This document shows positions 1-8,161 of a stretch of DNA of 14,760 nucleotides, piece by piece. The translations under genes and the position numbers were made by a program. The notes beneath the pieces are model-generated. The model had not been told where the DNA came from and did no database searches. It saw only the letters and a list, made by a program, of their open reading frames with translations. The stretch spans positions 762 through 15,521 of the forward strand of contig DCUA01000093.1 of NCBI GenBank assembly GCA_002329675.1. The letters are read 5' to 3'. The stretch is from Firmicutes bacterium UBA1426. GTDB taxonomy: Bacteria; Bacillota; Clostridia; Peptostreptococcales; Anaerovoracaceae. Each line of letters opens with the position of its first letter. Position 1 is the stretch's first letter.

Positions 1-1974
1 GTGTTGATCGGTGAGCCGGGCGTAGGTAAGACAGCGGTTGTCGAAGGCCTTGCCCAGAGGATCCTGAATGGAGATGTGCCCGAAGGGTTGAAGGATAAAA
101 CAATTTATGCTCTGGACATGGGAGCGTTGATTGCCGGGGCTAAATATAGAGGGGAATTTGAAGAGAGGCTGAAATCTGTCCTCAATGAAATCGAGAAATC
201 AGAAGGCAAGATCATTCTGTTTATCGATGAGATCCACAACATTGTAGGAGCTGGTAAAGCCGAAGGTTCCATGGATGCGGGGAATCTGCTGAAGCCAAAG
301 CTGGCCAGAGGAGAACTGCATTGTATCGGTGCAACGACTCTGGATGAATACAGAAAGAATATTGAAAAGGATGCGGCTCTTGAGCGGAGGTTCCAGAAGA
401 TTTTAGTAGATCAGCCCACAGTGGAAGACACGATATCCATCCTGAGAGGATTGAAAGAGAGATTTGAGATCCACCACGGCGTGAGGATCACAGATAATGC
501 GCTCATCGCCTGCGCGACTCTGTCTGATCGCTACATCAGTGACCGTTTCCTCCCGGATAAGGCTATTGATCTGATGGACGAGGCAGCTTCTATGATAAGG
601 ACAGAGATCGATAGCATGCCGGCAGAACTGGATGAAAGTGCAAGAAAGATCATGCAGCTTGAAATCGAAAGACAGGCCTTAGGAAAGGAATCTGACGAGG
701 CATCAAAAGTACGGCTGCAAAATATAGAAACAGAACTTGCTAAGCTGAAGGAAGAGAACGATGTAATGCGTGCCCAATGGGAAACCGAAAAGCGGGCGAT
801 TACAGGTCAAAAGGCTACCAAGCAGCAGATCGAAGAGATTCGCCATGAAATAGAGGAGGCGGAAAGACGCTACGATCTTGAGAAGCTGGCGGAGTTAAAA
901 TACGGCACCCTGCCTGCCCTTGAGAAGAAGCTGCAGGAAGAAACAGCGAGCATCGATGCCGCAAAAGAAAACCGGCTATTGAAGGAAGAGGTCACAGAGG
1001 AAGAAATCGCCCAGGTGGTGTCAAAATGGACGGGTATTCCTGTGAGCAGGCTGGTAGAATCAGAAAGAGAAAAGTTGCTCAAGCTTCCTGAGCTGCTCCA
1101 CAAGCGGGTGATCGGTCAGGAGGAAGCGGTCAATGCTGTAGCACAGGCTGTACTTCGTGCCCGGGCCGGGCTAAAGGATGCCAACAGGCCTGTAGGGTCC
1201 TTCATATTCCTCGGTCCAACAGGTGTAGGGAAGACAGAACTGGCTAAAGCCCTTTCTGAGGCTCTCTTTGACTCGGAAAAGAACATGATCCGTATCGATA
1301 TGTCCGAGTATATGGAGAAACATTCCGTATCCAGGATGGTGGGTGCTCCTCCGGGTTATGTGGGCTACGACGAAGGGGGCCAACTGACGGAGGCAATCAG
1401 GAGAAGGCCTTATTCTGTCATTCTGTTTGATGAAATTGAAAAGGCCCATCCCGATGTATTCAATATTCTGCTCCAGTTGCTGGATGACGGCAGGCTCACT
1501 GACAATCAGGGAAGAACGGTTGATTTCAAACACTGTATCGTCATCATGACGTCAAATATCGGAAGCCCCTATCTCATTGACAATATAGGTCCGGATGGAA
1601 CCATATCCGAAGAAGTAAAGGAAATGGTGGAAGAAGAGATGAAACGTCATTTCCGGCCCGAGTTTATCAACCGTATCGATGACATAGTTGTCTTCTCCCC
1701 GTTGACGGAAGGGCAGATCATGAAGATAATCGATCTGTCCATGGAAGACATTCGGAAGAGACTACAGGACCGCAATATCCATGTGGCTCTGACCGATGCC
1801 ACGAAGAGGTTTATTGCAGCAGAAGCGTACTCACCGACCTTCGGGGCACGACCGGTCAAGAGATATCTTCAAAAGCACATTGAAACAGAGATTGCGGCCA
1901 AGATCATACGCGGTGAGGTGAAGGATGGAGAAACCATCACAATAGATATGAAAGAGAACAAAATGGTCCTATAA
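1..1974 (+). CDS. clpB: ATP-dependent chaperone ClpB (5' end missing)
   Basis: ClpB is the hexameric AAA+ disaggregase that threads aggregated proteins through its pore together with DnaK. The visible 657 residues begin inside the first ATPase domain, right at its Walker A (GEPGVGKT, residues 4-11), so roughly 200 N-terminal residues (N-domain and start of NBD1) lie outside the window; the leading gtg is an internal Val codon, not a start. NBD1 Walker B is IILFIDEIH (71-79). A charged, Glu/Lys-rich coiled-coil M domain spans about residues 205-335, which separates ClpB from ClpA and fits ClpB. NBD2 has Walker A GPTGVGKT (405-412), Walker B VILFDEIE (473-480) and the sensor-2 GAR at 615-617. 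The C-terminus is intact, ending at TAA, followed by a bidirectional hairpin terminator. ClpC is the main alternative, but the long M domain and the end sequence favour ClpB. Confidence 0.96.
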   Translation: MLIGEPGVGKTAVVEGLAQRILNGDVPEGLKDKTIYALDMGALIAGAKYRGEFEERLKSVLNEIEKSEGKIILFIDEIHNIVGAGKAEGSMDAGNLLKPKLARGELHCIGATTLDEYRKNIEKDAALERRFQKILVDQPTVEDTISILRGLKERFEIHHGVRITDNALIACATLSDRYISDRFLPDKAIDLMDEAASMIRTEIDSMPAELDESARKIMQLEIERQALGKESDEASKVRLQNIETELAKLKEENDVMRAQWETEKRAITGQKATKQQIEEIRHEIEEAERRYDLEKLAELKYGTLPALEKKLQEETASIDAAKENRLLKEEVTEEEIAQVVSKWTGIPVSRLVESEREKLLKLPELLHKRVIGQEEAVNAVAQAVLRARAGLKDANRPVGSFIFLGPTGVGKTELAKALSEALFDSEKNMIRIDMSEYMEKHSVSRMVGAPPGYVGYDEGGQLTEAIRRRPYSVILFDEIEKAHPDVFNILLQLLDDGRLTDNQGRTVDFKHCIVIMTSNIGSPYLIDNIGPDGTISEEVKEMVEEEMKRHFRPEFINRIDDIVVFSPLTEGQIMKIIDLSMEDIRKRLQDRNIHVALTDATKRFIAAEAYSPTFGARPVKRYLQKHIETEIAAKIIRGEVKDGETITIDMKENKMVL

Positions 1975-1982
1975 TCCGCAAC

Positions 1983-2019
1983 AAAAAAGGGGCTCTGCTA
2001 AGGCAGAACCTCTTTTTTT
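1983..2019. terminator. Bidirectional intrinsic terminator between clpB and aroB
   Basis: A run of six A (1983-1988) precedes a 10-bp imperfect stem (1989-1998 with 2003-2012, loop TAAG, one C/A mismatch and one G-T wobble) and seven T (2013-2019). Being flanked by A on one side and T on the other, it can stop both clpB (from the left) and the convergent aroB (from the right). Confidence 0.88.
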
Positions 2020-2040
2020 GTACTGATTCTGATGGCGGAT

Positions 2041-3120
2041 CTATTTTATCCGATAATCGATAAAATCAGCATACTCCGTTTTTTCGATCTGATAAAGGAA
2101 GCCTTTGCCGATCTTTTCTAAAAGCACAAGATTCAATTGGTTCCCACGGCGTTTCTTATCGTGTTTGACCGTTTCAGATATTTTTTGAATGTCTGCATCG
2201 GAAGGAAGCTCGTAGGGCAGCTCATAGGCGGAGAGCAACTTTTTGAGCAAGGTAGCGGTGTTGGGAGCGGTAAGACCGGCTCTCTCTCCTGCCAGTGCTG
2301 TGGTATACATGCCGATAGCCACTGCTTCGCCATGTGAATACGTGCCTTCCGGATAGTAATCTTCAATACAGTGACCAAAGGTATGACCGAAGTTCAACAG
2401 CATAGCGATGCCGTAATCGCGGCAATCCAGCTCAATGATCTGTTTTTTGATCAGACAGCAGCGGTATATGATGGATTCGATACCGGATCCGTCATTCTTT
2501 GAAGCTCTGTCCATCAGATCAGAAAACAGATCCGCATCAAATACGCATCCGTATTTGATAACCTCTGCCATACCATCTTCAAAGATTTCATCGGGAAGGG
2601 TTCTCACAAAGTTTGGATCGATAAAAACCTCTTGAGGCTGATAGAATGTACCTGCCAGATTTCTTCCCTCGGGTAGATTTGCGCCGTTCTTTCCGCCGAT
2701 ACTCGCGTCCACCATAGCCATGAGAGTGGTAGGAACCTGAATCAGGCTCACCCCGCGAAGGAAGGTGGCCGCCGTAAAACCGGCAATATCTCCGATCACA
2801 CCACCGCCGAAAGCAAGGATCACATCACCCCGGGTAAGTTGGAAATCAAGGAGTTTGCTGTACAGGTCAGGTAACACATGAAAAGACTTACTATCCTCTC
2901 CCGGCGGAAGGGATATGAGAGTCCAGTTGATATCCGCGCTGTCCAGTTGGTTGCGCAGTTCCTCTTCATAGATACTCATTACAGTTTCATCGGTAATAAC
3001 AGCAATTTTCTTTCCCGGAAACAGGTTGGCCAAAGTGTTCCCCAGTCGCTTAAACAGGCCACTTTCGGTAGTGACTGTATATTTCTGCAGATTCGTATTT
3101 ATAGTAAGTGTTTGACGCAT
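2041..3120 (-). CDS. aroB: 3-dehydroquinate synthase
   Basis: This cytosolic enzyme converts DAHP to 3-dehydroquinate, the second step of the shikimate pathway to aromatic amino acids, using NAD+ and a divalent metal. At 359 residues it has the usual family length. It shows the NAD-binding GGGVIGD (105-111), the conserved block QVPTTLMAMVDASIGGKNG (128-146), and the three expected metal ligands E186 (in GMAEVIKYG), H246 (NFGHTFGH) and H263 (SHGEAV). The ATG at 3120 is preceded by a GAGGTGATG ribosome binding site at good spacing. It stands alone here rather than beside other aro genes, convergent with clpB and divergent from the DUF975 gene. No missing residues or frameshift were seen, so a functional enzyme is expected. 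Confidence 0.97.
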   Translation of the reverse strand: MRQTLTINTNLQKYTVTTESGLFKRLGNTLANLFPGKKIAVITDETVMSIYEEELRNQLDSADINWTLISLPPGEDSKSFHVLPDLYSKLLDFQLTRGDVILAFGGGVIGDIAGFTAATFLRGVSLIQVPTTLMAMVDASIGGKNGANLPEGRNLAGTFYQPQEVFIDPNFVRTLPDEIFEDGMAEVIKYGCVFDADLFSDLMDRASKNDGSGIESIIYRCCLIKKQIIELDCRDYGIAMLLNFGHTFGHCIEDYYPEGTYSHGEAVAIGMYTTALAGERAGLTAPNTATLLKKLLSAYELPYELPSDADIQKISETVKHDKKRRGNQLNLVLLEKIGKGFLYQIEKTEYADFIDYRIK

Positions 3121-3140
3121 TTTTCATCACCTCGACAAAT

Positions 3141-3169
3141 AGTATATATGATGTGAAAGGTTTTGGCAA
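3141..3169 (-). promoter_or_regulatory. Predicted promoter of aroB
   Basis: Reading on the minus strand, a -35 TTGCCA (3164-3169) is separated by 17 bp from a -10 TATACT (3141-3146), about 20 bp before the aroB start codon. Hexamers and spacing fit a housekeeping sigma factor. The -35 faces that of the divergent promoter at 3183, so the two form a compact back-to-back pair. Confidence 0.7.
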
Positions 3170-3182
3170 TTTCAAAGAGAAT

Positions 3183-3211
3183 TTGCCTTTTCACGAATGG
3201 ACCTATATAAT
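3183..3211 (+). promoter_or_regulatory. Predicted promoter of the DUF975 gene
   Basis: A -35 TTGCCT (3183-3188), a 17-bp spacer and a perfect -10 TATAAT (3206-3211) lie about 38 bp before the ATG at 3249. It is back to back with the aroB promoter; the two -35 boxes form a GGCAA...TTGCC inverted pair separated by 13 bp. Confidence 0.75.
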
Positions 3212-3248
3212 AATTGATACAATACTAAATATGCAGCAAGGAGACAAC

Positions 3249-3929
3249 ATGAACGATTCAAATCTCGTTACCTTAACATGCAGTAACATGCGCAGCTGGG
3301 GCAGGCAGGCACTTTCCGGGAGATGGTCGATGGCAGTGCTGGGAACTATACTGTTGTCCGCTTTAACGGCATTACCCATACTGCTTTTTTCATTTATATT
3401 TGATATAAATAGTCTGGATTATATTTCGGACCTCTACGCCATGCTGATCAGCGGTCCGTTGTCATTAGGTTACATCATGTTCATCCAGGCCATATTCCGC
3501 AGAAACAACACTTCACCTATGGAAATATTCAACGGATTTGAACGTTTCGGAAAAGCCCTGGGACTTTTCCTCCTCATGAACATCCTGATCCTTCTTTGGT
3601 CATTGCTTTTCATCATTCCCGGTATTATCGCTTCTTACCGATATGCGCTGGCTTTTTATATAATGGCGGATCACCCGGAAATGGGGATTTTAGAAATCAT
3701 CGGGGAAAGCAAGAGATTGATGAGGGGCAATAAGTGGAAACTATTCTGTCTCCATATATCTTTTATCGGATGGATCCTGTTGACCATTCTCACGGCCGGT
3801 ATCGGTTACTTCTGGCTCCTGCCGTACATAACTGCCTCAACGGTGGGCTTTTATGAGGTGGCCAGCGGCAATCTCAGGCCTCAATATCCCAGGTTGTCAC
3901 CCGAGGCAGAGGATGGAGGACCTCAGTAA
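3249..3929 (+). CDS. DUF975-family integral membrane protein
   Basis: A 226-residue polytopic membrane protein of the DUF975 type, common in Firmicutes and without an established function. Hydrophobic segments lie at about residues 28-51, 62-82, 102-126 and 165-195. Family landmarks are the GPLSLGY motif (69-75), the IFNGFERFGKAL stretch (93-104), the IIPGIIASYRYALA block (122-135) followed by ADHP, and RGNKWKLF (159-166) before the last hydrophobic hairpin. The start chosen is the ATG at 3249, which has AAGGAGA just upstream (3238-3244) and places the promoter correctly; the longer reading from 3108 would run across both promoters and the aroB start. It may be co-transcribed with the ATPase gene 55 bp downstream. 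No signal peptide is evident; the C-terminal tail of about 25 residues is polar. Confidence 0.87.
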   Translation: MNDSNLVTLTCSNMRSWGRQALSGRWSMAVLGTILLSALTALPILLFSFIFDINSLDYISDLYAMLISGPLSLGYIMFIQAIFRRNNTSPMEIFNGFERFGKALGLFLLMNILILLWSLLFIIPGIIASYRYALAFYIMADHPEMGILEIIGESKRLMRGNKWKLFCLHISFIGWILLTILTAGIGYFWLLPYITASTVGFYEVASGNLRPQYPRLSPEAEDGGPQ

Positions 3930-3984
3930 CCGGCTGCCCCCCTTCTACATATAATGCAGTAATTTTATGGAAGGGGATGGGCGT

Positions 3985-5094
3985 ATGAACGGAGTTGCAA
4001 GACATTATTTCCCGGGGAATAACACCCCGGGTGGTTTTTTTTCTTATTACCATTTTATATTGGATCAGAAAGAGGCCAAACGGATTTTTGTACTTAAGGG
4101 GGGACCGGGTACCGGCAAATCCAGCTTAATGAAGAGGATCGGAGAAACCATGCTGGCAGAAGGGTACAATGTGGACTTTCTGCACTGCTCCTCAGCCAGT
4201 GAATCTCTGGACGGTATCCTTATGCGTGACATAGGTGTTGCCATGGTAGACGGAACAGCACCTCATGTGATCGATCCCATTAACCCCGGAGCGGTAGATG
4301 TAATCATCAATCTGGGAGATTACTGGAATGAAAGCGGGATCTCCGCGAACCGTAAAACCATTATAGAGACCAATGAGAAAATAGGTTCCATTTTTGCGGG
4401 GGTGTATCACTATCTGATGGCTGCGGAAAGCATGTATGATAACATTGCACGTATCAACAGCAGTGTATTAAGCCCATCGGTCATCAATGGGATCGCCATG
4501 GACATCGTGCATGATGAAATGGGTTGTGAGGCAAGCAGGCTTCATACGGGAAAGTTCAGAAAGTTTTTTGCCAGTGCCGTCACTCCGGAGGGGTTGAGAA
4601 GTTTTCTTCCAGGCCTGATCAATAGATATGCGAAAGTGTATGTCATAAAAGCAGAGATCGGAGCAGGAACAGAGGCCATCACGACAAAGATCGCGGAAGC
4701 GGCTGCAAGCAGGGGCTTCGATGTTGAAGCCTTCTATTGCCCCCTGAAGCCGGAAGAAAAGCTTGAACATCTTTTGATTCCCCAATTGTCTCTCGCAGTG
4801 GTTACATCAAATTCATATCATGGTCCGGGACCGGTTAGTAACGAGCAGGAAAGGATCGAGATCGATCTGCTTGGAAACGTTAACAAAACAGATTATTCAC
4901 TCCTGCAGGATATGGTTTCAGATAGCAGCCGACGTATGGAGGAATTGATTGATCAAGCGGTTAACTATCTGAAAAAAGCCAAAGAAGAGCACGATTATCT
5001 GGAATCCTTCTACATTCCTCATATGGAGTTCCATAAGTACGATGAGCTTCAGAGAGGGATCGAGGACCGTATCAGGAGCTATGCGGATAACTAG
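3985..5094 (+). CDS. P-loop ATPase of the PRK06851 type, internally duplicated
   Basis: A 369-residue soluble protein with one intact Walker A, GGPGTGKSS (39-47), preceded by the family-like N-terminus RHYFPGNNTPGGFFSYY. I recognise it as the hypothetical ATPase family seen in spore-forming Firmicutes; no function is established. The second half (about 215-275) repeats the fold: VYVIKAEIGAGTEA aligns with the first IFVLKGGPGTGKSS, and both are followed by an equivalent helix, a strand ending in a Cys-containing motif and an LxxLLI/GILM stretch. The second loop has lost the GK[ST] needed for phosphate binding, so only the first site should hydrolyse ATP. The start is the ATG at 3985, with AAGGGG at 3971-3976; an ATG at 3967 lacks such a site. 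A TATAAT at 3950-3955 could be a -10, but no convincing -35 accompanies it. Confidence 0.78.
   Translation: MNGVARHYFPGNNTPGGFFSYYHFILDQKEAKRIFVLKGGPGTGKSSLMKRIGETMLAEGYNVDFLHCSSASESLDGILMRDIGVAMVDGTAPHVIDPINPGAVDVIINLGDYWNESGISANRKTIIETNEKIGSIFAGVYHYLMAAESMYDNIARINSSVLSPSVINGIAMDIVHDEMGCEASRLHTGKFRKFFASAVTPEGLRSFLPGLINRYAKVYVIKAEIGAGTEAITTKIAEAAASRGFDVEAFYCPLKPEEKLEHLLIPQLSLAVVTSNSYHGPGPVSNEQERIEIDLLGNVNKTDYSLLQDMVSDSSRRMEELIDQAVNYLKKAKEEHDYLESFYIPHMEFHKYDELQRGIEDRIRSYADN
4011..4042 (+). terminator. Terminator-like hairpin inside the ATPase coding region
   Basis: A perfect 7-bp GC stem (CCCGGGG 4011-4017 with CCCCGGG 4025-4031, 7-nt loop) is followed after three bases by eight T (4035-4042). 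This is the architecture of a rho-independent terminator, yet it sits at codons 10-20 of the ATPase gene. It may attenuate transcription, or be a by-product of encoding PGNNTPGGFF. Confidence 0.45.
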
Positions 5095-5118
5095 GCCAAT
5101 GGTAGGTTGACGGAAAGC

Positions 5119-5152
5119 AAAAAAAGAGATAGGGCAGATCAAATCTGCCCTA
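5119..5152 (-). terminator. Intrinsic terminator of the ligase/racemase operon
   Basis: A perfect 10-bp stem (5130-5139 with 5143-5152) closes a 3-nt loop. Read on the minus strand it is followed by TCTCTTTTTTT, about 35 bp after the aminotransferase stop codon. On the plus strand it lacks a T-run, so it would be weak for the ATPase transcript, although the hairpin could still protect that 3' end. Confidence 0.85.
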
Positions 5153-5186
5153 CAAAGGAGGTGTTATTGTAATGTTGCTGTGCAAC

Positions 5187-6440
5187 TTACTTCTTTAAGA
5201 CACTTCTGATGGATGTTTCAAGAATCTTCAGGCCTTCCATCAATACCGGCTCATCAATGGTGAGAGGCGGCATGATCTTAACCAGTGCATCGCTGCTGCC
5301 TGCACGTTCGATCACGAGTTTATTTTCAAAGCACTTCTTCATAACATCCAGAGAGAGTGCAGCATCGATACCGGTGAAATCGATACCCCAGATCATGCCG
5401 ATCCCTCTGTAAGTAAGCCGATTATCAATAGGCAGGATATTGCTCTTTATGAAATCCTCAATTATTTTCGCATTCTTGTTGACCGTTCCGAGCAAATCGT
5501 TGTCAATGAGATATTCAATACCGGCTACTGCACCCACGAATCCCAATTGATTGCCTCTGAATGTTCCGTTGTGTTCGCCGGGCTTAAACAAGTCAAACTG
5601 CGGCTTCATCAGCAGGAGAGAGAAGGGGAGGCCGAATCCGCTTAAGGATTTTGCAAGGAGTACGAAATCAGGCACAATGCCTGCACGCTCAAATGCAAAG
5701 TAGGTTCCGGCTCTGCCTACGCCTACCTGGATCTCATCGCATACCATAAGGATATCGTGCTTGTCGCAAAGTGCACGAATGCCCTTCAGCCATTCGATCT
5801 CGGCAACGTTTACACCGCCTTCAGCCTGAATGGGCTCCAAGAACATGGCAGCGGGCTTATCCAGACCGGAGTGGTCATCTTCCAGCATAAACTGAATGTA
5901 TTCGAGAGATTTCTTGTAATCGCCCATGGTGTTGCTGTAGGGTAGGAAGGTCACGTTATTGAGAGGTACTCCGGCACCGGCTCTGCTTGATTTATCGCTG
6001 GTCATAGAAATACTTCCCAAGCTCATGCCATGGAAAGCACCTGAGAAAGCTATAACATTGGTTCTTCCGGTGTTCTTTCTGACAAGCTTCAGGCAAGCTT
6101 CTACCGCGTTTGTACCCGTAGGTCCGCAGAACATAAATTTATAGTCCAGACCTCTGGGTTTTAATATCTTCTCATCAAAGGTTTCGATAAACTTGGCCTT
6201 TGCAACGGTAAACATATCAAGGCCATGGATGATGTTGTCTTCACTGAGATAGTCCAGGATCTTGCTCTTGATGTATGGATTGTTGTGGCCGTAGTTGATT
6301 ACTCCGGCTCCGGCAAAGAAATCCACATACCTTGTACCGTCAGAATAAAGCTCAGCATTCAACGCACGATCAAAAATGGTGGGGAAGCTTCTGCAATACG
6401 ACCGCACATTCGATTCTTTCTTCTCAAAAATATCTGCCAT
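5187..6440 (-). CDS. ectB: EctB-type diaminobutyrate-2-oxoglutarate aminotransferase
   Basis: A class III PLP-dependent transaminase of 417 residues, the usual length of EctB/Dat enzymes, which interconvert L-aspartate-4-semialdehyde plus L-glutamate with L-2,4-diaminobutyrate (Dab) plus 2-oxoglutarate. Family signatures are ESNVRSYCRSFP near the N-terminus, FFAGAGVINYGHNNP (41-55), HGLDMFTVAK (72-81), GPTGTNAVEA (106-115), the PLP-contacting D235 in CDEIQVGVGR, the Schiff-base lysine K264 in LLAKSLSGFGLP, and GEHNGTFRGN (288-297). The ATG at 6440 is chosen because AAGGAG lies at the right distance; the upstream ATG at 6506 adds 22 unrelated residues. It is the last gene of the minus-strand run, 212 bp after the Mur ligase. 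No ectA, ectC or ddc is in the window, so ectoine synthesis is not supported; the symbol marks the family. Its likely role is to supply Dab to the neighbouring ligases (inference). Confidence 0.9.
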   Translation of the reverse strand: MADIFEKKESNVRSYCRSFPTIFDRALNAELYSDGTRYVDFFAGAGVINYGHNNPYIKSKILDYLSEDNIIHGLDMFTVAKAKFIETFDEKILKPRGLDYKFMFCGPTGTNAVEACLKLVRKNTGRTNVIAFSGAFHGMSLGSISMTSDKSSRAGAGVPLNNVTFLPYSNTMGDYKKSLEYIQFMLEDDHSGLDKPAAMFLEPIQAEGGVNVAEIEWLKGIRALCDKHDILMVCDEIQVGVGRAGTYFAFERAGIVPDFVLLAKSLSGFGLPFSLLLMKPQFDLFKPGEHNGTFRGNQLGFVGAVAGIEYLIDNDLLGTVNKNAKIIEDFIKSNILPIDNRLTYRGIGMIWGIDFTGIDAALSLDVMKKCFENKLVIERAGSSDALVKIMPPLTIDEPVLMEGLKILETSIRSVLKK

Positions 6441-6652
6441 TTCTGTACTCCTTCCTACTAAAAAAGATACTATTCGATTCACAAAAGTATGACCGATAAT
6501 AAACATACAAATACAAGGTTCCGATGATTGTGTAAATACCGGATATTACCTCATGAACGAATAATATCAAAATAATCTGACAGGTGATATACCACTGGGA
6601 TATTATTTTAATCCCTCTAGCGGTTTTAGAGAAAGGAAATGGCCTTTAGCCT
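6441..6652 (-). promoter_or_regulatory. 212-bp leader of the aminotransferase gene with inverted repeat
   Basis: This gap is much longer than the others within the operon. It holds an inverted repeat, GATATTA (6542-6548) / TAATATC (6562-6568) with a 13-nt loop, and a further GATATTA at 6599-6605. A weak promoter reading is TTTACA (minus strand, 6531-6536), 17 bp, TATTTG (6508-6513). No terminator with a T-run was seen, so read-through from the Mur ligase plus an internal promoter is the simplest view. Confidence 0.35.
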
Positions 6653-8155
6653 TTATTTGAGATATTTCATCACGTACTCTACGTCGGTGGGGCAGGTAAC
6701 ATATTCGGTGCCCCTCTTTTGGCGGGTTTCCCGACCTTTGGCAGTGATAAGTATAACAGTCTTATCATCAGCATCTTCAATTGCCTTGCGCACAGCTTCT
6801 TCTCTATCCAGTATGATTTCATACGGACAGCCGGTTTTCTTGATGTTACGTGCGAGCTCAAGGCTGATATCCAGAACGGATTCCTCACCGGCATCTTCTT
6901 CTGTAATATAGATTTTAGCGGCATATCTGCCGGCAATCTCCGGCAATTCACGCCTCCGGTCATAAGCTTTTTTACCCGGACATCCAAAGACCGCGAATAT
7001 CCTGCGGTTTGGATATTCCCGGATAGTTGAAGCGAACAGCTGTTCAAAACTCAGTCTGTTGTGTGCGTAATCCACGATAACTAATGTACCGCTCTTCTCC
7101 CCTAAAAAGGTTTCCATCCTGCCTGGGACCCTGGCTTCCCATAGCCCTTTTTGTATGAATTCTACCGGCACCTCAAGGACATAGCATAGAGCTATGGCAG
7201 CCAATGCGTTTTCCACATTGAAAAATCCCGGCATCCCTAAGACAAACTCCTGCTCATAAGAAGGTGTTCTCACGGAAAAAGTGATACCTTTTTCTATTTT
7301 TCGGATCCGATACCCGTAAATATCCGCAGCTTCAACGGTGCCAAAGGTAACGAGTCGCTGGTCCGGATGAACAGCACCACATATTTCCTCAGCATGGTTG
7401 GAATCGATATTAACGCACAGAGCCTCACATTGTTCGATCAGCCTGAGCTTGGACTGAAAATAGTCGTCGAAGTCCGTATGCTCAATAGGGCTGATATGGT
7501 CCAGGCCAATATTGATATAACAGCCCACCTTAAAGTTGACCCCGTAGGTTCTGCCGTACTTTAAAGCCTGGCTGGTGACCTCCATAGTCATATGGGTGAT
7601 TCCGCTGTCCACAGCGTTGCGAAAATGACGATGTAAGGGGATGGACTCAGGCGTTGTCAAACGAGCCTCCTCAAGAGTCACCCCATCATAATTGTCTATG
7701 CTGGATAAAATTCCGGTTTCTGATTTCCCAAGTGATCTTTGATAATCATCCAGTATATGCTTCATATAATAAGCCGTGGTGGACTTACCCTTGGTTCCCG
7801 TTATACCGATCAGCGTCAGATCCCTCCACGCGTGATCGTAATACAGATCACCCAGCAGCGCCATAGCCCTGAGGATATCCGTTACGATGATACGGGGGAA
7901 GTTCACATCTTCTGTTTGATACACAACTTCGCTGATATAGCAGATAGCTCCCTTATTAATGGCCTCCGTCAGATAACTCTCTTTGAAATGCGAACCTTTA
8001 CATACATAAATGCCTCCGGAAACCTCGTCCTTAGAATGAAAGGTGAGGTGTTCAACGGGCAGGTCAAAATGACTATCTTCCAGATGAAAAGATGAGATCA
8101 GTTGGTTTTCGTGCAATAAATCGAAATATGATCTTAAAGTGTAGGTTTTTCTCAT
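6653..8155 (-). CDS. MurE-like Mur ligase with altered amino-acid specificity motif
   Basis: Mur ligases join an amino acid to a carboxylate via an acyl phosphate; MurE adds residue 3 of the peptidoglycan stem to UDP-MurNAc-L-Ala-D-Glu. The 500 residues show all three domains: an N-terminal nucleotide-binding region with FHSKDEVSGGIYVCKG (39-54), an ATP domain with P-loop GITGTKGKST (117-126), LTTPES (166-171, the motif that in MurE contacts the UDP-MurNAc-dipeptide), Mg ligand E192, LDHISPIEH (218-226) and likely carbamylated lysine K236, and a C-terminal domain with VPGRMETF (343-350) and VDYAHN (361-366). Overall it resembles the streptococcal L-lysine MurE more than the Dap-adding type. 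The specificity loop, DNPR in Dap enzymes and DDPN in S. pneumoniae MurE, reads EEDAGEES (419-426), and KGHE reads KGRE (473-476). The ATG at 8155 has GGAGGT inside the end of the upstream racemase, 6 bp apart. The third substrate is therefore uncertain. Confidence 0.85.
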   Translation of the reverse strand: MRKTYTLRSYFDLLHENQLISSFHLEDSHFDLPVEHLTFHSKDEVSGGIYVCKGSHFKESYLTEAINKGAICYISEVVYQTEDVNFPRIIVTDILRAMALLGDLYYDHAWRDLTLIGITGTKGKSTTAYYMKHILDDYQRSLGKSETGILSSIDNYDGVTLEEARLTTPESIPLHRHFRNAVDSGITHMTMEVTSQALKYGRTYGVNFKVGCYINIGLDHISPIEHTDFDDYFQSKLRLIEQCEALCVNIDSNHAEEICGAVHPDQRLVTFGTVEAADIYGYRIRKIEKGITFSVRTPSYEQEFVLGMPGFFNVENALAAIALCYVLEVPVEFIQKGLWEARVPGRMETFLGEKSGTLVIVDYAHNRLSFEQLFASTIREYPNRRIFAVFGCPGKKAYDRRRELPEIAGRYAAKIYITEEDAGEESVLDISLELARNIKKTGCPYEIILDREEAVRKAIEDADDKTVILITAKGRETRQKRGTEYVTCPTDVEYVMKYLK

Positions 8156-8161
8156 ATATTG

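Noticed and set aside
3108..3248. Longer N-terminus for the DUF975 protein starting at 3108
   Set aside because: It would read through both promoters and overlap the aroB start; the ATG at 3249 has a clear AAGGAGA site.
5154..5198. AAAGGAGGTG ribosome-binding-like site followed by an 8-codon ORF (5172-5198) on the plus strand
   Set aside because: The ORF is tiny, leads nowhere on the plus strand and overlaps the end of the aminotransferase gene antisense; the AGGAGG match is most likely chance.
5187..6440. Ectoine biosynthesis locus
   Set aside because: Only the EctB-type enzyme is present; no acetyltransferase (EctA) or ectoine synthase (EctC) is in the window.
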